Positions 23,358 to 35,300 of a stretch of DNA of 64,000 nt are shown piece by piece; position 1 is the stretch's first letter, and every line of letters begins with the position of its first letter. The DNA comes from Enoplolaimus lenunculus (Eukaryota; Nematoda; Enoplea; Enoplida; Thoracostomopsidae): NCBI GenBank assembly GCA_030248215.1, contig JASANG010002095.1, forward strand, positions 1-64,000, in the 5' to 3' direction. The notes under the pieces are model-generated. The model did no database searches. It had not been told where the DNA came from and saw only the letters and a program-made list of their open reading frames with translations. Position numbers and translations under genes: made by a program.

Positions 23358-23545
23358 TCAAAGCTTACAAAATGTGCAAATGCATTTTTTGTTTTGCAAA
23401 CAACTCCAGGATATGAGCGAATTGTACCGCAAGCTTTTCAGTTTCCTATTGCAGTACGATTCACAGTAATCGGCAGGCGATTTTGAAGGTGTCTTGCGGC
23501 AAACGGTTTGATACGTTTCTGAAGTTGCACTGCCTTCTTTGCATT
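23358..23545 (-). CDS. eight-cysteine domain exon, copy B (terminal exon)
   Basis: The exon follows ctattttag in phase 1 and runs to a TGA stop, 62 codons. Cysteine spacing is C-x13-C-x11-C-x3-C-x16-C-x5-C-x-C-x2-C, ending CICTFCKL, so the last six cysteines are spaced exactly as in copy A 2.1 kb away. The order and strand are the same. The intervening residues differ widely, so this is an old duplication held by its cysteines, not a recent copy. It is likely a secreted small cysteine-rich protein or the end of a larger one. The upstream exon was not found; 22908-23096 and 24298-24549 are open on the same strand but do not look like signal peptides with a proper donor. Confidence 0.6.
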
Positions 23546-24636
23546 CTAAAATAGTAATTATTATGCAGTAAAAAATCAATGGTTTCAGATTACTGACAAA
23601 TTGATTTAGGCTAAACTGCAGTTATAGGCCTGCTGTGGGGACACACCGGTAGGCGCATATCAGGCCTAAAGAGTAGTCCACAGGCGTGGCTCTCTTATTA
23701 ACATCTCATAAGTATATCTGAATGGTGTCAGTCGGTTACCCTGTTATCAGTGGCGTACGGAGAAATTTTGCTTGGGGGCCGCATCCTCAGGCTTTGCCTT
23801 TTTTTCTGCCTAAAAGCAAACTTAGAATCCTTTAGCAGTACGGAGCTCAATTGTTTTCGTGGGATTTATGAGGTTGGTCACGCTCCCTTAGTTGGCTACG
23901 AGACCAATTTCAGATCTGTTTTATGTCCTTAAAATTTGACAGTTTGGGTATCTGGAAAGGTCGAATTGTTTGCCACGTGAACGATTTGAAAAACCGTGAG
24001 TGAAGCGAGCGAAAAGCTAGACACAATTGTCTGTTACTCTAGTACAGAACTTCCCTTCTGTAATACAGTCTTTCATGTCTGTATTCATGTAGCGCGCCAC
24101 CCCTGGTCTATGGGTTATGTATTGAAGCTTTGCACAGTTTTTATTACTATCTTTAGTTGTGAGCTGGTTAGGTTGGGGAATTTAACTTTGATGTCTATAC
24201 CTTTGAACAGCGCCGCAGGCAAAATTTTTCGAAAATTGATCAGTGAAAAACATCGCGAGCGAGAAACCATACGTAGTTTTTGTATCTAATGTAAATTTCA
24301 TAACGCAAGTACTGATTCCGATTGGGGAGTGCCGTGGCCCCTCCGGCGCCCCCACTCAGTACGCCCCTGCCTGTTATTATACGTTTTGGCCAAAAACAGT
24401 ACTTTACAACCAGGACAAAATATTCTCGCGGCAAACACGATACTAACAGAGGATATTGTGATAGGGTTTAAACTGAACTTTCTATCGCAGTGAAATTTAC
24501 AACTAAAGTTGCACTTTTTTACAGCAGTTATCAACACGGAAAATATCAAAGAGTTTCAGAAATGATAAATATATTTGCATGTACCTAGAAACTATGCAAT
24601 ATTTTCACAACCAAGGGTAGTCGTATCAATTTAAAT

Positions 24637-24836
24637 GGCCCGTATTACTTTAAGGGGCATCCAGGTTCCTGGTGGGTGTATAAAAGAGTAGGTGTAGATT
24701 CTAGATTACATTTTGCTGCTTAGGCTTAGGCTTAGGCTTAGGAACTCGTATTTGCAACGCTTAGGCTTAGGCTTAGGCTTAGAAATACGCTTAATCTACT
24801 GTTACACCCCTTAAAGTAACATTGGTCATTTAAGTT
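24637..24836. mobile_element. GGCC-type MITE carrying TTAGGC arrays
   Basis: It begins GGCCCGTATTACTTTAAGGG and ends CCCTTAAAGTAACATTGGTC. Inside are two (TTAGGC)n runs at about 24718-24740 and 24760-24782. The flanks ATTTAAAT / ATTTAAGT agree at seven of eight bases. Confidence 0.7.
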
Positions 24837-25204
24837 GTTTCTTTAAGAAGGTTAAAAGTTTTCTAATGATTTAATGAAAAACAAAACTGATTCGTGATTT
24901 TTGTTGACGGGTTTTGATTGAATTACGAAGCTCAAACCTTGGTCAAGTCTTCACAGCGGCAACGTAATATTTCCTTCACATTTAAAATTTAAATCTATAG
25001 TTTTTAATGAGTAAATACTTTTCGTTACAGGAAAATGGGCCAATGAGGGGCGTATAAGCCTAAACCCGAAAGTAATCATTAGCCTAAAGCGTTGCCATAC
25101 TCTAACGCGATTCCGCGGAAAACGGAATGCAAACGTAGATTTTGACAAGAGCCCAAAAAATTTTCAATTTTGTTAAAACAACGAAAATTGAGCTTTCAAT
25201 TGTT

Positions 25205-25345
25205 TCCCTCACAGGTTAGGCTTAGGATCAAGCTTGGCTTAGGAAAACGTTTACTAAGCCTAAGTCTTTGCTTAAGCCTTTTCCTAAATCTAAGGCTAAG
25301 CCTTTGTCTAAGCCTTTTCCTAAGTCTAAGCCTAAGCCGTAACTT
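25205..25345. repeat. mixed-orientation TTAGGC/GCCTAA tract
   Basis: GGTTAGGCTTAGG turns into CTAAGCCTAAG within 50 bases and then drifts with CTAAGCCTTTTCCTAAG spacing. The two long open frames across it (LSLSLCLSL-type and RLRLRLRKR-type) are products of the hexamer repeat, not genes. Confidence 0.75.
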
Positions 25346-25589
25346 TAAATATGCGGGAAAATGTGGTGGCGTCAAAAATTGCACCACAGCAAATTAAATA
25401 CATGTTTAAATTTACAATAAACATCTGGAAATATTAAACTTTATAAAAACTCACTTGCGTTCGGATTATGTCCGTCAATGGCGTTGACATTACGAGTTAT
25501 TCTCAAATCTAAAAAACAAACCTTATTGAAAATTTGTTTTTTGTTTACACAAAAATAGCTTTGAAGTTTAGACAATAACTGAAACCTAC

Positions 25590-25812
25590 ACCCGTATTCT
25601 CAGCTGTGTGTTGCACCTATCACCGGCTGCTGACAGTTCTTATAACTTTCGAACCAGTGAATGGTGAAACTCAAAATTTAAACGCATTTTTTTCGCATAT
25701 GTCTTTCTCTAGTCCTGTAATAATTTTGACGTCAACAACTGCAATAATTAGCAAGTTTGGAAACCTATTACTAACTGATAATAGTTGCTATATACATTGA
25801 AGAATATGGGCG
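25590..25812. mobile_element. MITE with CCCGTATTCTCA ends
   Basis: It begins CCCGTATTCTCAGCTGTGTG with ACCTATCACCGG just inside and ends TGAAGAATATGGGCGC. The ends are inverted but worn, matching 50087-50276 and 50350-50572. Confidence 0.5.
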
Positions 25813-26139
25813 CTAATGTAAAGGGCATCATTAGTCGTTTTTAGTTAATACTTAGTTTAGTTCAAGAACAGTGTTATCTTTTTCGAGCAATTTTTAAAAC
25901 CTGTAGTGACAAAGAACAGACCTCAAGCCATAAGGGTTACCACCGATTGGTCGGCTCCTTTCCTATTATATTTTTCAATTGGCACGTTGCTTAAATTCCG
26001 CTACATATTATACACTTACTTGTGTCAAATGCGCTTCCGGAATGAACTAAGAAAACAATTATTGCTGCAACTGCAACACCTAAATTTCCCTTAATATTAC
26101 AGGTAACCATCCTGAAATTGGTGTAATGTATATCGAACA

Positions 26140-26646
26140 TTGGCTGGGTTTCAGAAATCTTACTTTAGTTTTTACATGGTTTGCTTACTGTTGCCTACTT
26201 AACTTCAATTTTTAAACCAAAACAATATGAAAGTCAGTTCTGTGGTAATTCGACAAGATGGAATGAATTAAATTTGCCTTGAAGATACCTTTAGCCTGCA
26301 ATTTGACTAAAATCGAGGATTGCATTTTTTACATGGTTTGCTTACTGTTGCCTACTTAACTTCAATTTTTAAACCAAAACAATATGAAAGTCAGTTCTGT
26401 GGTAATTCGACAAGATGGAATGTATTAAATTTGCCTTGAAGATACCTTTAGTCTGCAATTTGACTAAAATCGAGGATTGCATATCGGAACTGTTAGTCGC
26501 AACCGCCAATTATAGTTTAGTGACCAAAGTATTTACTAAGCCTAAAGTACAAATTTTGACAACAAAAAATTGGTTAAGAAATTGATTATCAAGTACCTAA
26601 AAATATTAAGTTGTTCTCAACTTAGGTTTTAAAAACCCAGCCAATA
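26140..26646. mobile_element. MITE with TTGGCTGGGTTT ends and an internal tandem duplication
   Basis: The ends TTGGCTGGGTTTCAGAAATC and TTTTAAAAACCCAGCCAA are inverted. Inside, a block of about 157 bases is present twice in tandem (roughly 26171-26327 and 26328-26484) with only a few differences. A shorter relative is at 6605-6850. Confidence 0.7.
26171..26484. repeat. two tandem copies of a 157-base unit
   Basis: ACATGGTTTGCTTACTGTTG occurs at 26174 and again at 26331, and the following 150 bases match almost perfectly, including GACAAGATGGAATG. The near identity points to a recent duplication inside the MITE. Confidence 0.85.
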
Positions 26647-27566
26647 ACCATCAATATTACATGATTTGTTGGGGCATCGTTCTTGCTAATTTTTTTATTC
26701 TTTTAAATTTCATGTAAAGAAACAAATCTTAATCTAATATTCGCAGCTAAAAGTAGTCGATATATTTCTGTATACTGCATTGAAGATTTTGGTGTATTAA
26801 GTAGCAGAAATAATGGTATTGATTAATGCTGTATTTAAACTTTATATTTAAAAAGTAAACATTGAGAGAACTCTTAGTGTTTATTATTTCAGTCAAAATC
26901 GTTTTGCACAAGCACTTGCGCAAAAACGTTTGTTAAAATATAAAGCCGTTGTTGCCAGAAAAATCAGACCACTGGAAAAATCAGACCCGCGTAAGGAAGT
27001 TTATTAGGAATATCGAGCACTATCAAAATTCTTCAAGGAAAAATCGGACCTCCATATGAATTATACTACGCAAAATCAAATCCGACGATCTGTAGATTGA
27101 AAAGATATTGAACTTTGTACGGTGCATTAGTGCATTCAACTTCGGCTATTTCAACTTATGTTAGATGTCTATTGCTGTCATCTTAAAGAAATTTGGGTTT
27201 TACACGTGTTAATTACGCCGAATTATATAAAGAAGTATATTACAAATAATGCTTATGACGACATCAAATTAGCTACACTTAGTGCGACTTATCGTTTAAA
27301 CATGCAGTTTGCATGTGCTCCAAACGATATTGCATTTGGGCAAAGCTGGAAACTTTGCAGTATTAACTGCAAAAGAAGGGTGATTTCATTTTGTGATGTT
27401 TTTTGGTGTTTTGTTTATGCCAGGCGTTATTATTTTGGGTCATGTAGTTGAAACAAATATAAAATTATTTTGCTAAAGTTGTGAAAACAAAATTTAAATT
27501 TCGCAAAGATTACTCGGAAGTCCGAGTTTTCCTACAAAAATTTAATGGGGGTTTTATTTTCCGGAA

Positions 27567-27655
27567 ATTGCAAAAGTCTTGGGCAATAATTGCACAAGTT
27601 CTGGGGCCTAAAAGCACAGGTCTTGGGGCCTAATTGCACAAGTCTTGGGGCCTGA
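27567..27655. repeat. four short tandem units of 22-24 bases
   Basis: The units follow TTGCACAAGTCTTGGGGCCT with drift (AAAAGTCTTGGG, ACAAGTTCTGGGG, ACAGGTCTTGGGG, ACAAGTCTTGGGG). It lies within sequence that also repeats AAAATCAGACC near 26960-27700. Confidence 0.65.
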
Positions 27656-28641
27656 TTTATCTCTACTAACATTTGGATGAGCGTCTGATTTTTCGGAGGT
27701 CTAATTTTTATTTTACGAATTGAATTAAAGTTACAAAAGCCAATTTTTAAATAATTGGTATATATTTTTTACATTTGTGTCGGTAGTGCTGATATTAGAG
27801 TTTTCGATAAATAGCTACCATTTCCAAAAGAGTATTTATTCAAAATAACTTTCCAGCCAGCCGAAATTTTTCACAATATCGCGTTTTAAGGATTACCTTC
27901 CTTATTAAGAAAATTAGGTAAGTCGATTATGGTAATGTTATAAATAGTTTTAAAACCAAATATAGAAAAAATACGTTTAAATTTTCAGTGTCATTAACCA
28001 AACTGCGTTAACTGTTGTCTTCGTGTCAGCTGAACTTCTTTAAATGTTTATACCAACACGGCGGCGATGCTGAAAGTCACGTTTTACCGACCAGCTGAAT
28101 CTGTAAACTTTACAAGCGCCATAGAGAGCGTTTCATTTCAGTGGGGAAATAGCCTGGTGTGAAACATTTTAGCGAACGGAACAGTAGCGACCGAGAATTT
28201 AATCCGTTGTAAGTATCAAGGGTATTCTAAAGGACGTTAAATGTAGTTTTTTTCATGTCTTGGAGAAAATTTCAGGCGAGGGTATTCACTCTGTCGCTCT
28301 TCTTCTAAACGCCCCTGCACACATGTACCCTGTCTGTTTGTATGATTACCTTTCAAAAAAATATATTATATATAAATATATATACATACATACATATATA
28401 TTATTTATATATTTAAAACATCACAGCAAACGCTTTATAATTAATTTCAACTGCAAACTGCGTCAAGAAAGCAAAGTGCAATGTTTGAATGTTTTCATGA
28501 ACACCAAAAATTTCATACATTTTTACTCATGCATAGCAACTTTCAAAGCGGATCTTATAACTTTTGACGCACTTTACTCAACACTAATTCAGTATTAGAA
28601 GAAGTCGTTAGGGATTCTGTTGGAAAGAGTGTTGGACTTAC

Positions 28642-28767
28642 GCACCATAACGTGGCGTAATATACCAGCGCTCGTTGCGGTTTTGCCCGATGCTGATATA
28701 CATGGGATTGAAGATATTTTTTGATGCATTTTTCGTTGTGTAATGCAACGAAAGTTTCATGCTCATA
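28642..28767 (-). CDS. possible exon of an unknown gene
   Basis: A 42-codon phase 0-0 block follows acceptor ...gaaatcag and ends at donor TGC|gtaagt, a strong site. It reads YEHETFVALHNEKCIKKYLQ and ends VYYATLWC. A second frame across the same bases is also open, I recognise nothing in it, and no partner exon was found. It lies downstream of the ABCG stop on the same strand. Confidence 0.2.
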
Positions 28768-28918
28768 CTGATTTCCAGGGTATGACCAGATATCCGTTCT
28801 TGTTTCGTTGGTTTGATCACTATCCGTTTATGTTATTTTTTAATGTTCGTTTACACTATGCAGTCATTTTTGTTGCAAAACTGACCTTATTTATGTTTAT
28901 TGTTACCATAGATATGCA

Positions 28919-29283
28919 CTAGAGGTGTCCCAGTGCCGAACCCCACCCAGTTCCGGCTCCTGCGCCGTGATGGCTCTAGCACCGGTGCCGGGGATGCTCC
29001 TATATATTCCGCGCATAAGGCCAGAAAAAATCAGATCTTTAAAATGTGAAATATATTCAGAGAGGTTTTTCGCACTTAGACTCTGATTTGAAGTTATTGC
29101 TTACTCAAGCCCGTTTGGGATTTAAACAGAACTTAAGGGTGCAATAAATATCTTTCTATTTTATATGAACCTAACCTGAACAGTCACTATGAAACCCTAA
29201 TCTCGGTTTTGCCGTGGCGTTTGCCTTGGCCCTGGCTCCAGCCGTGATAAAGAACAATCGCCCCGAGATAGCTCTAACATGAA
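28919..29283. mobile_element. possible degraded hAT-like MITE
   Basis: TAGAGGTGTCCCAGTGCCG at the left and CCCCGAGATAGCTCTA at the right roughly mirror the ends at 5768-6153. The interior has GGCTCCTGCGCCG and CGTTTGCCTTGGCC words. No duplication is clear. Confidence 0.35.
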
Positions 29284-29302
29284 CAAGTGTTTTTGATTGT
29301 AA

Positions 29303-32300
29303 CTATCGATTTCTTTTGACCCGAATTGAAAGAGCCACAAATCCAATGAAATGAAAGCCTGCAAATAGGCCGGCCATCGCAGTTAGGTCCAGTGGCATAT
29401 TGTCCTTAAAATAAATAGCAAACTCTATTGCTCTTGCAGCTTGCAACATTTCGCCGTAGTTTTATTAAATTTTTAAATTTTTTCATAAAGTAAGCTTAAT
29501 CTTTGAATTAAACTTATACTTAGGCTTAACCTGGTGGAGAAAAGTGCAAATTAGCCAAAACTTTAGTCTTAATCTTCCCAAGATGACTACATTATGTTAG
29601 TCATTGATTTATTTTATTTTGGTTAACGCAAACGCTAAGGCTTACTTTTCGTCTCTAAGTGCAGTGTATTTGAAGAGTCATGTACAACTATATAATGTAT
29701 TGTCAACGTCTGTTCAAATGACATATACTTGACTAGTTTGCTCTAATCCTAAAAATTGTCTATTTACCAGTCTACGAACTAAATTCAAATGATTTTACGA
29801 TTTAACTTTAATTTTTTGTTTCGAAAGAAATAAAGGTCTGAAATTTTAAATATTGATCGCATAGTCAACTTCCGAGCTAACTGTATCTTAATTGTTCGCT
29901 CACCTTATTGAAATGAAGCTGATTTAACACTTCGTCTCCGGTGTGAACACATCCAGCTACTGGAACTGACACCAATGAGGCATTAGTAGCGTTTCCTGAT
30001 ATAACGCTCATATAGTTGCAGGCTAAAAATAAAGTTTTGATTTTAAGTTTCAAGAAAATTAAATTCTGCGAATACATTTTTAGCGGAAATTTCAAAAATT
30101 ATAAAACACATTACCATGTTTTACATGTTGAAGATATTCGAAAAACATTGGGCAAGTTATCTACTACAGCAACAATAAAATAAGAAATTTAAAATCCAAA
30201 ATATATAAAATTTCATTTGCCTGACATAAGAGCTGAATTTTGAATTGTTGTAGGTCAAATGCATACACGCCTTTTTTGCTAAAAGCATACATATACTTTT
30301 TGATAACGTGTACTTTGCAAAAATCCTGCATTCGGCATCAGTATAATGCAAACGCCATCTAAGTACCTAACCAACAGTTCGATTTTGCTCCAAAACCAAT
30401 TTAACCTAACGCTAAAGAATTGCTAAAATGAACAAATGCAAGATTAACAAATCAGAGGCATGTTTTTGCTAAAGTAAAAATTTAAAAAATTGGCGGAAAC
30501 TTAAATAAAAAAAAAATCCCTTACGAATATCGGCAATATAATGCCACTGGTTTATCGATAACGCTTCATAGCCGTAACGAAACCAAGACAAATATTGAAC
30601 CCAGGACAGGTAGACAGGAATTGTACTAGAACGCGAAATTGAATATTTCTACACATGACAGTTTCCAATACACAAAAATTTATGTCTTGAAAATTTGCTA
30701 GATTTAATAGAAACATGGCAACCCTGAATTGCAAACAATATTATCAATAAATGAATGAGTAAATGAATAAATTCATATATGTTAGAGATGCCCCGGTGCC
30801 GAAATTTTTACCGGAGCCGGTGCAATGCCGGTGCCAATAACTTATCATACGTTTCCCAGCTACTGTTTTTGTTTCAGGATACTGGCATTCTAAGCGGTGT
30901 GTTTATACATAGGATTTTAATAACGTTGCTTTAAAACGCATTTTTTGGTAAAAAATGTGTTTTGATTTCCGGTTACGGTTTCGGTTCCGATTCCGATATT
31001 TTTAACTTTATGGTTCCGCTACCGGTATTTTACAATTCCGATTGCACCATGATATATTCATATCAAGCGACTTCAGCATCCTAAATGTCAAATTCGCAAC
31101 AATGCTTTGTCTCAAGCATAACTCTTTGCTTTTTGGCTCGCCTTACTGTGAGTGGATTCCGGTTTTCCGTAGGTTAAAAACTTAGCGAACGTAGGCTTAG
31201 GCTTTTCTTTAGGATGTTGATCTCAGACTCGTCAATACTCTTGGACTAATTAAACGCCCATGGCTAATCTTTTCATCTAACAATGCCAAAAAATGACCAA
31301 CTACCAGAATACCTAATTAAAGCATAACTGCATTTCATTTCCAAATGACATGTTTTAAAACTGGTTATACATAAACACAGCGGATCTAGAATTCCATACC
31401 CTGGTAAGTATTTGTAAGTTTAGCCCCAAAAACGAATAAAAAGCTGAAATAGGATTATTAAAGGTTATTGATAAATATAGTATTTTTTGTCATAAAACGG
31501 TTGTTTTCATAATGAAAAATAAAATATTGGCAAAAATAAACTAACTACAGTCGTAGATTGATGGACATTTTATTACTGATACCATACAACAGCCAAACAC
31601 GTATGCTCAATAGCGTTATTGTTGTTTATTTACCCTACGTTTACAAACAAACCGCCTGTTAACGAAATCAGAGTCATCAGTGGTGCCGCAATAGTCATAA
31701 TAATGGCCGGATTCGTTGCAGTAGCGCTGATCATTGTTCCTAAAATAAGTAGGGCACCACTTTCAACAAGAAATGTTTGGGTTTACCATCAAAATTGAAC
31801 AAAACCGTAAGCAATTTATTCACATGTACAGTGGGAACTCGCCGTAGCTGCAACATTTTTTGCATGTTCAGGTTACAGATGTAAGATTTTGGGGAAAGGC
31901 AGGTAGTAGTTCGGAAAACGGTCAAAATGGAAAATTCAAACAAATCTGTTTTCTTTTAGTTTGATAAGCAATATTGGAATGGTATGCAGTAGTTCAGAAA
32001 GCGGTAAAACGGGAAATTCAGATCTGTCTTTTCCATAAATTTGTAAGAGAAAAGTTTCGAAAACAAAAAAGTGGAAAATTCAATAGCCTATGTTTTCAAG
32101 GTTACGTATAAAAAAACTGACTCGTCAATTTTATTTAAAATATGGCGTAAGCGAAAAATTCAAAGGTCTGGTATAGTATTAACCCATTTTTCCATTCAGG
32201 GGGTTACCAACGCTTTGAACCACCGCCAAGCACCGCGCACTAAGCGACTGTCAGTCTATAATGTAAAACATTTCACTTCCAATCATTAAAGCTAAATCGA

Positions 32301-35300
32301 AAATAATTCAGTCTTAAATTTTCTGCTTTTCCCACTTTTCGAACAAAACCTGAACTTCTCAGATTTTTTCAGTAAATAGAGACAACCTAGACTTTTGATT
32401 TTTACTTTTCCCACTTTGCACCCAAACCTACACTTCAGATTTTCCCAGGCCAATTCAGGTAACCTAACCGTTTGAATATTACAATTTGTCGTGTTCCAAG
32501 CAATTCCTAAGCTTCTGATTTCCCTACCAAACAATTGAAAATGTAGCCATCAGGAGTGCTTCTGATGCACTCTTGGTGATTGATTTACAATCTTAGAAAA
32601 TTGGGCCAATGTAAAGAACAGGGTAGAACAGTATTATAAATATATTCCCAAGCCTAAGCCGAAGCCTCAGCCTAAGATAAGCAAAAAAATTGGTCCAAAG
32701 CTTAAGCTTACTTTTTTTCTAGTCCCACAGAAAAACGTTTCGCCCCTGATCTTTACATGGGCGCAAATATTGAAACCCCTGTTCTATACTGTAGTGACCC
32801 GAAAAAGATTGGGTCCCCAATTTGAGTCCCAGTCAACTGAAGTGCATAAGCGGATACAGTCCCTAATATAATAATTTATGTCAATTATCCATAACTGTAG
32901 TGCATAAATGACTCCAGGAACAAATAAAGTTGAACTCGAAAGTTTAACGCATACTTAAGTTTTGAAAGTACATTCCAAAGTATAACCATACATCGTCGCC
33001 TAAGCTTTTGATAAAACAAATATATGTTTAGTTCAATGGATAGTTGCAATACCGGATATATATCAGTAACGAATGGTCGCGGAGGGCGGGCTAAAATAAT
33101 TAACAGTCCGTAACCGACTGACAGATTGGTACCCTTTCGAGAGGCCAAATAAATATCTGTCCCCCTATTATTTGGGTCACTACAGTACATGGGCTAGACT
33201 TAAAATTAATGCAAAATTTTTTGACCTAAACTAGTTCTATAACAGTAAAGCAGTGAACAGTTCTGAATTAAAATTGTTTGAAAAATCATACCGAACGCAA
33301 CCGAAACCTGCTCAATCATCATTATAATGCCACAAGTTATAAAGAAAGCCGAGGCGTCGTTTCGAAACCCTAAAAATACCAAAATATCTGAAATCGTTCT
33401 GCGATATCAAGTTTAAAAGAATTGACCATTTATTGTACTCCTAAACCAAACCAGCGCTTTAAATCAAGCATTTACGAAATTTAAACAACATATTTAAATG
33501 AAGGGCTCTTGTATACACTCCCTTACACTTCACAAAATATTTAGTTTTTGGCAAACTTAATCTTCGATACTGAACTCAGTACACACAAATTCATGTTTCC
33601 GACATTTAAACAAGCATCAATGAATTACTGTTATGGATACAGTTTACAATATAGCGTTAGAATGCATGGAAATGAATGTTTATGAGTAAATGTTTGGCCA
33701 ATGTAAAAACAGGAGCGGAACAGTATTATAAGCATATTCCTAAGCCTAAGCCTAAACCTAAGCCTTAGCGTAAGCGTAAGAATGAGCGTATTCCGAAGTC
33801 TAAGCCTAAGCTTAAGCCTAAGCCTATCGAACAAATAGTCCAAATCTTAAGATTACTCTATTCTGGTCCAGTAGAAAAACGTTCCGCCCATGACAGGGGC
33901 CAGTTGTTTAATAAGGAAAATCATACATGTCAAATGATTTGTAGGTAAACTTTCAAAACTGGACAAGGATAGAGTCTGATTTAGAATTGAGTTCTGTCGA
34001 AGTGGCGTTCCTTCTCATACAATAACAAGGTTTAAATGGTTGATTAAAGAAACCGACAACTTCAGACAGATCCATATATAATGGAAGCATTGCACCTACA
34101 ATATACGGTAGCGCTTAATTTTGATAAATTAAAACAATTCTACACCTGAACACTTACCAACTAAAAAATACGCAATCGTAACAAATAAGATACCGTCCAG
34201 TGTATGACTGGGAATCTGAAATCACAAATTAACTATGAAAAGTTCGATTATGGCAACTATTTTTGGTCCTCGGTTTTAACGTTTGGATTAACATTTGATA
34301 AAATTGCAGGAAATAATCGTTGTCAAGTAGCTCTTATCAGCAAGCAATCAATTGAAAATTCTACTTAAGAAACGCTACTCAGAATCATTACCGAAGTAAT
34401 CTATAATTTGAGAATAGAGAGTGAATTACACAAATATTATCTAATCCTTTGACAAAAGGGGACCTCATGATTTTTAAAATAGAATTTTCCAAAAACTCAA
34501 ATTTGGGTGTGAAAAGATCACGGGAAGTCGTGAGAAGTTGCAATATGCAAAAACTTTACAACCTTTGATGTTTGAGCGAACGCAGGCGCGCGGAGAGTGA
34601 CCGTAAGATCCCCAAATCGTACAAAGTTCGTATTTTAATTCATGGTTCCATAAAAACTTCGACCATGTTCCAGGACAAAGCTATTTTAATTTCAAAGTAA
34701 ACTAACGTAGGAAACTATCCGAGCTGCGTAATACGAGGACATTCGGTACAAGCCATCATGATGTTCGCGTACTACAACGGGGAACTCGGTTGGCAACAAC
34801 TAAAACAATTTTAATACTTCATTGTAGCCTGGGGCGTACACTAAGGCAAGGATAAATAAAAAATACTGCCCCTGCTGAAATTTCCTTAGCGTATTTATTC
34901 AATATTAAAAAACTTGCAAATAGCACCTTACCAGCTAGTAATAGAGATTCGAGCAATTACGTATTAATATCAATACACTTGTGTAGACAATTTTTTCTGA
35001 ACACAACAGAAACAATATCGGTAGCTAATGGTGGGCCGGGATCAAGCAATTTTGAACGGTATTCCCGCAATTAAAAAATTAAAATTCCGCATATAAAAGC
35101 ACAGTCAGGTAAAATACTTACCATTTTACATCTCTATTTAACCCCTCCCATCGTAATTTAAAATTCTTAAACACTCCACACTATATATATACTTCACCTA
35201 CACACTTTTGCAGTTCGTTTAATCCCATCGCTAACAGGCGATAGTTTGTGTTTCTTCCGGAGTATGGCCCTTACCATGGTAATTCCAAACACAGCTGGAA

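Larger units (their letters stand above)
23546..28641. other. no gene recognised
   Basis: Apart from the MITEs and repeats listed between 24637 and 27655 I find no exon with support. The AT-rich run at 28360-28420 is simple sequence. Open frames at 27158-27451 and 28260-28598 on the plus strand have no recognisable domain. Confidence 0.5.

Noticed and set aside
24718-24790. True telomere or chromosome end
   Set aside because: The TTAGGC runs are a few units long, lie inside elements with inverted ends, and occur in both orientations across the window beside ordinary genes.
25196-25397. Basic or Leu-rich protein genes (RLRLRLR and LSLSL frames, also at 33631-33843)
   Set aside because: They are the TTAGGC/GCCTAA repeat read in frame; no splice sites or domains.
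25906-26094. ABCG-like C-terminal helix on the plus strand (IGTLLKFRYILYTYL)
   Set aside because: The real last ABCG exon is at 29303-29404 on the minus strand; this is a chance open frame.
34020-34110. ABCG exon reading [16 protein letters not shown]
   Set aside because: The exons at 34158-34215 and 33292-33369 join directly in phase and give the expected sequence, leaving no room for it.
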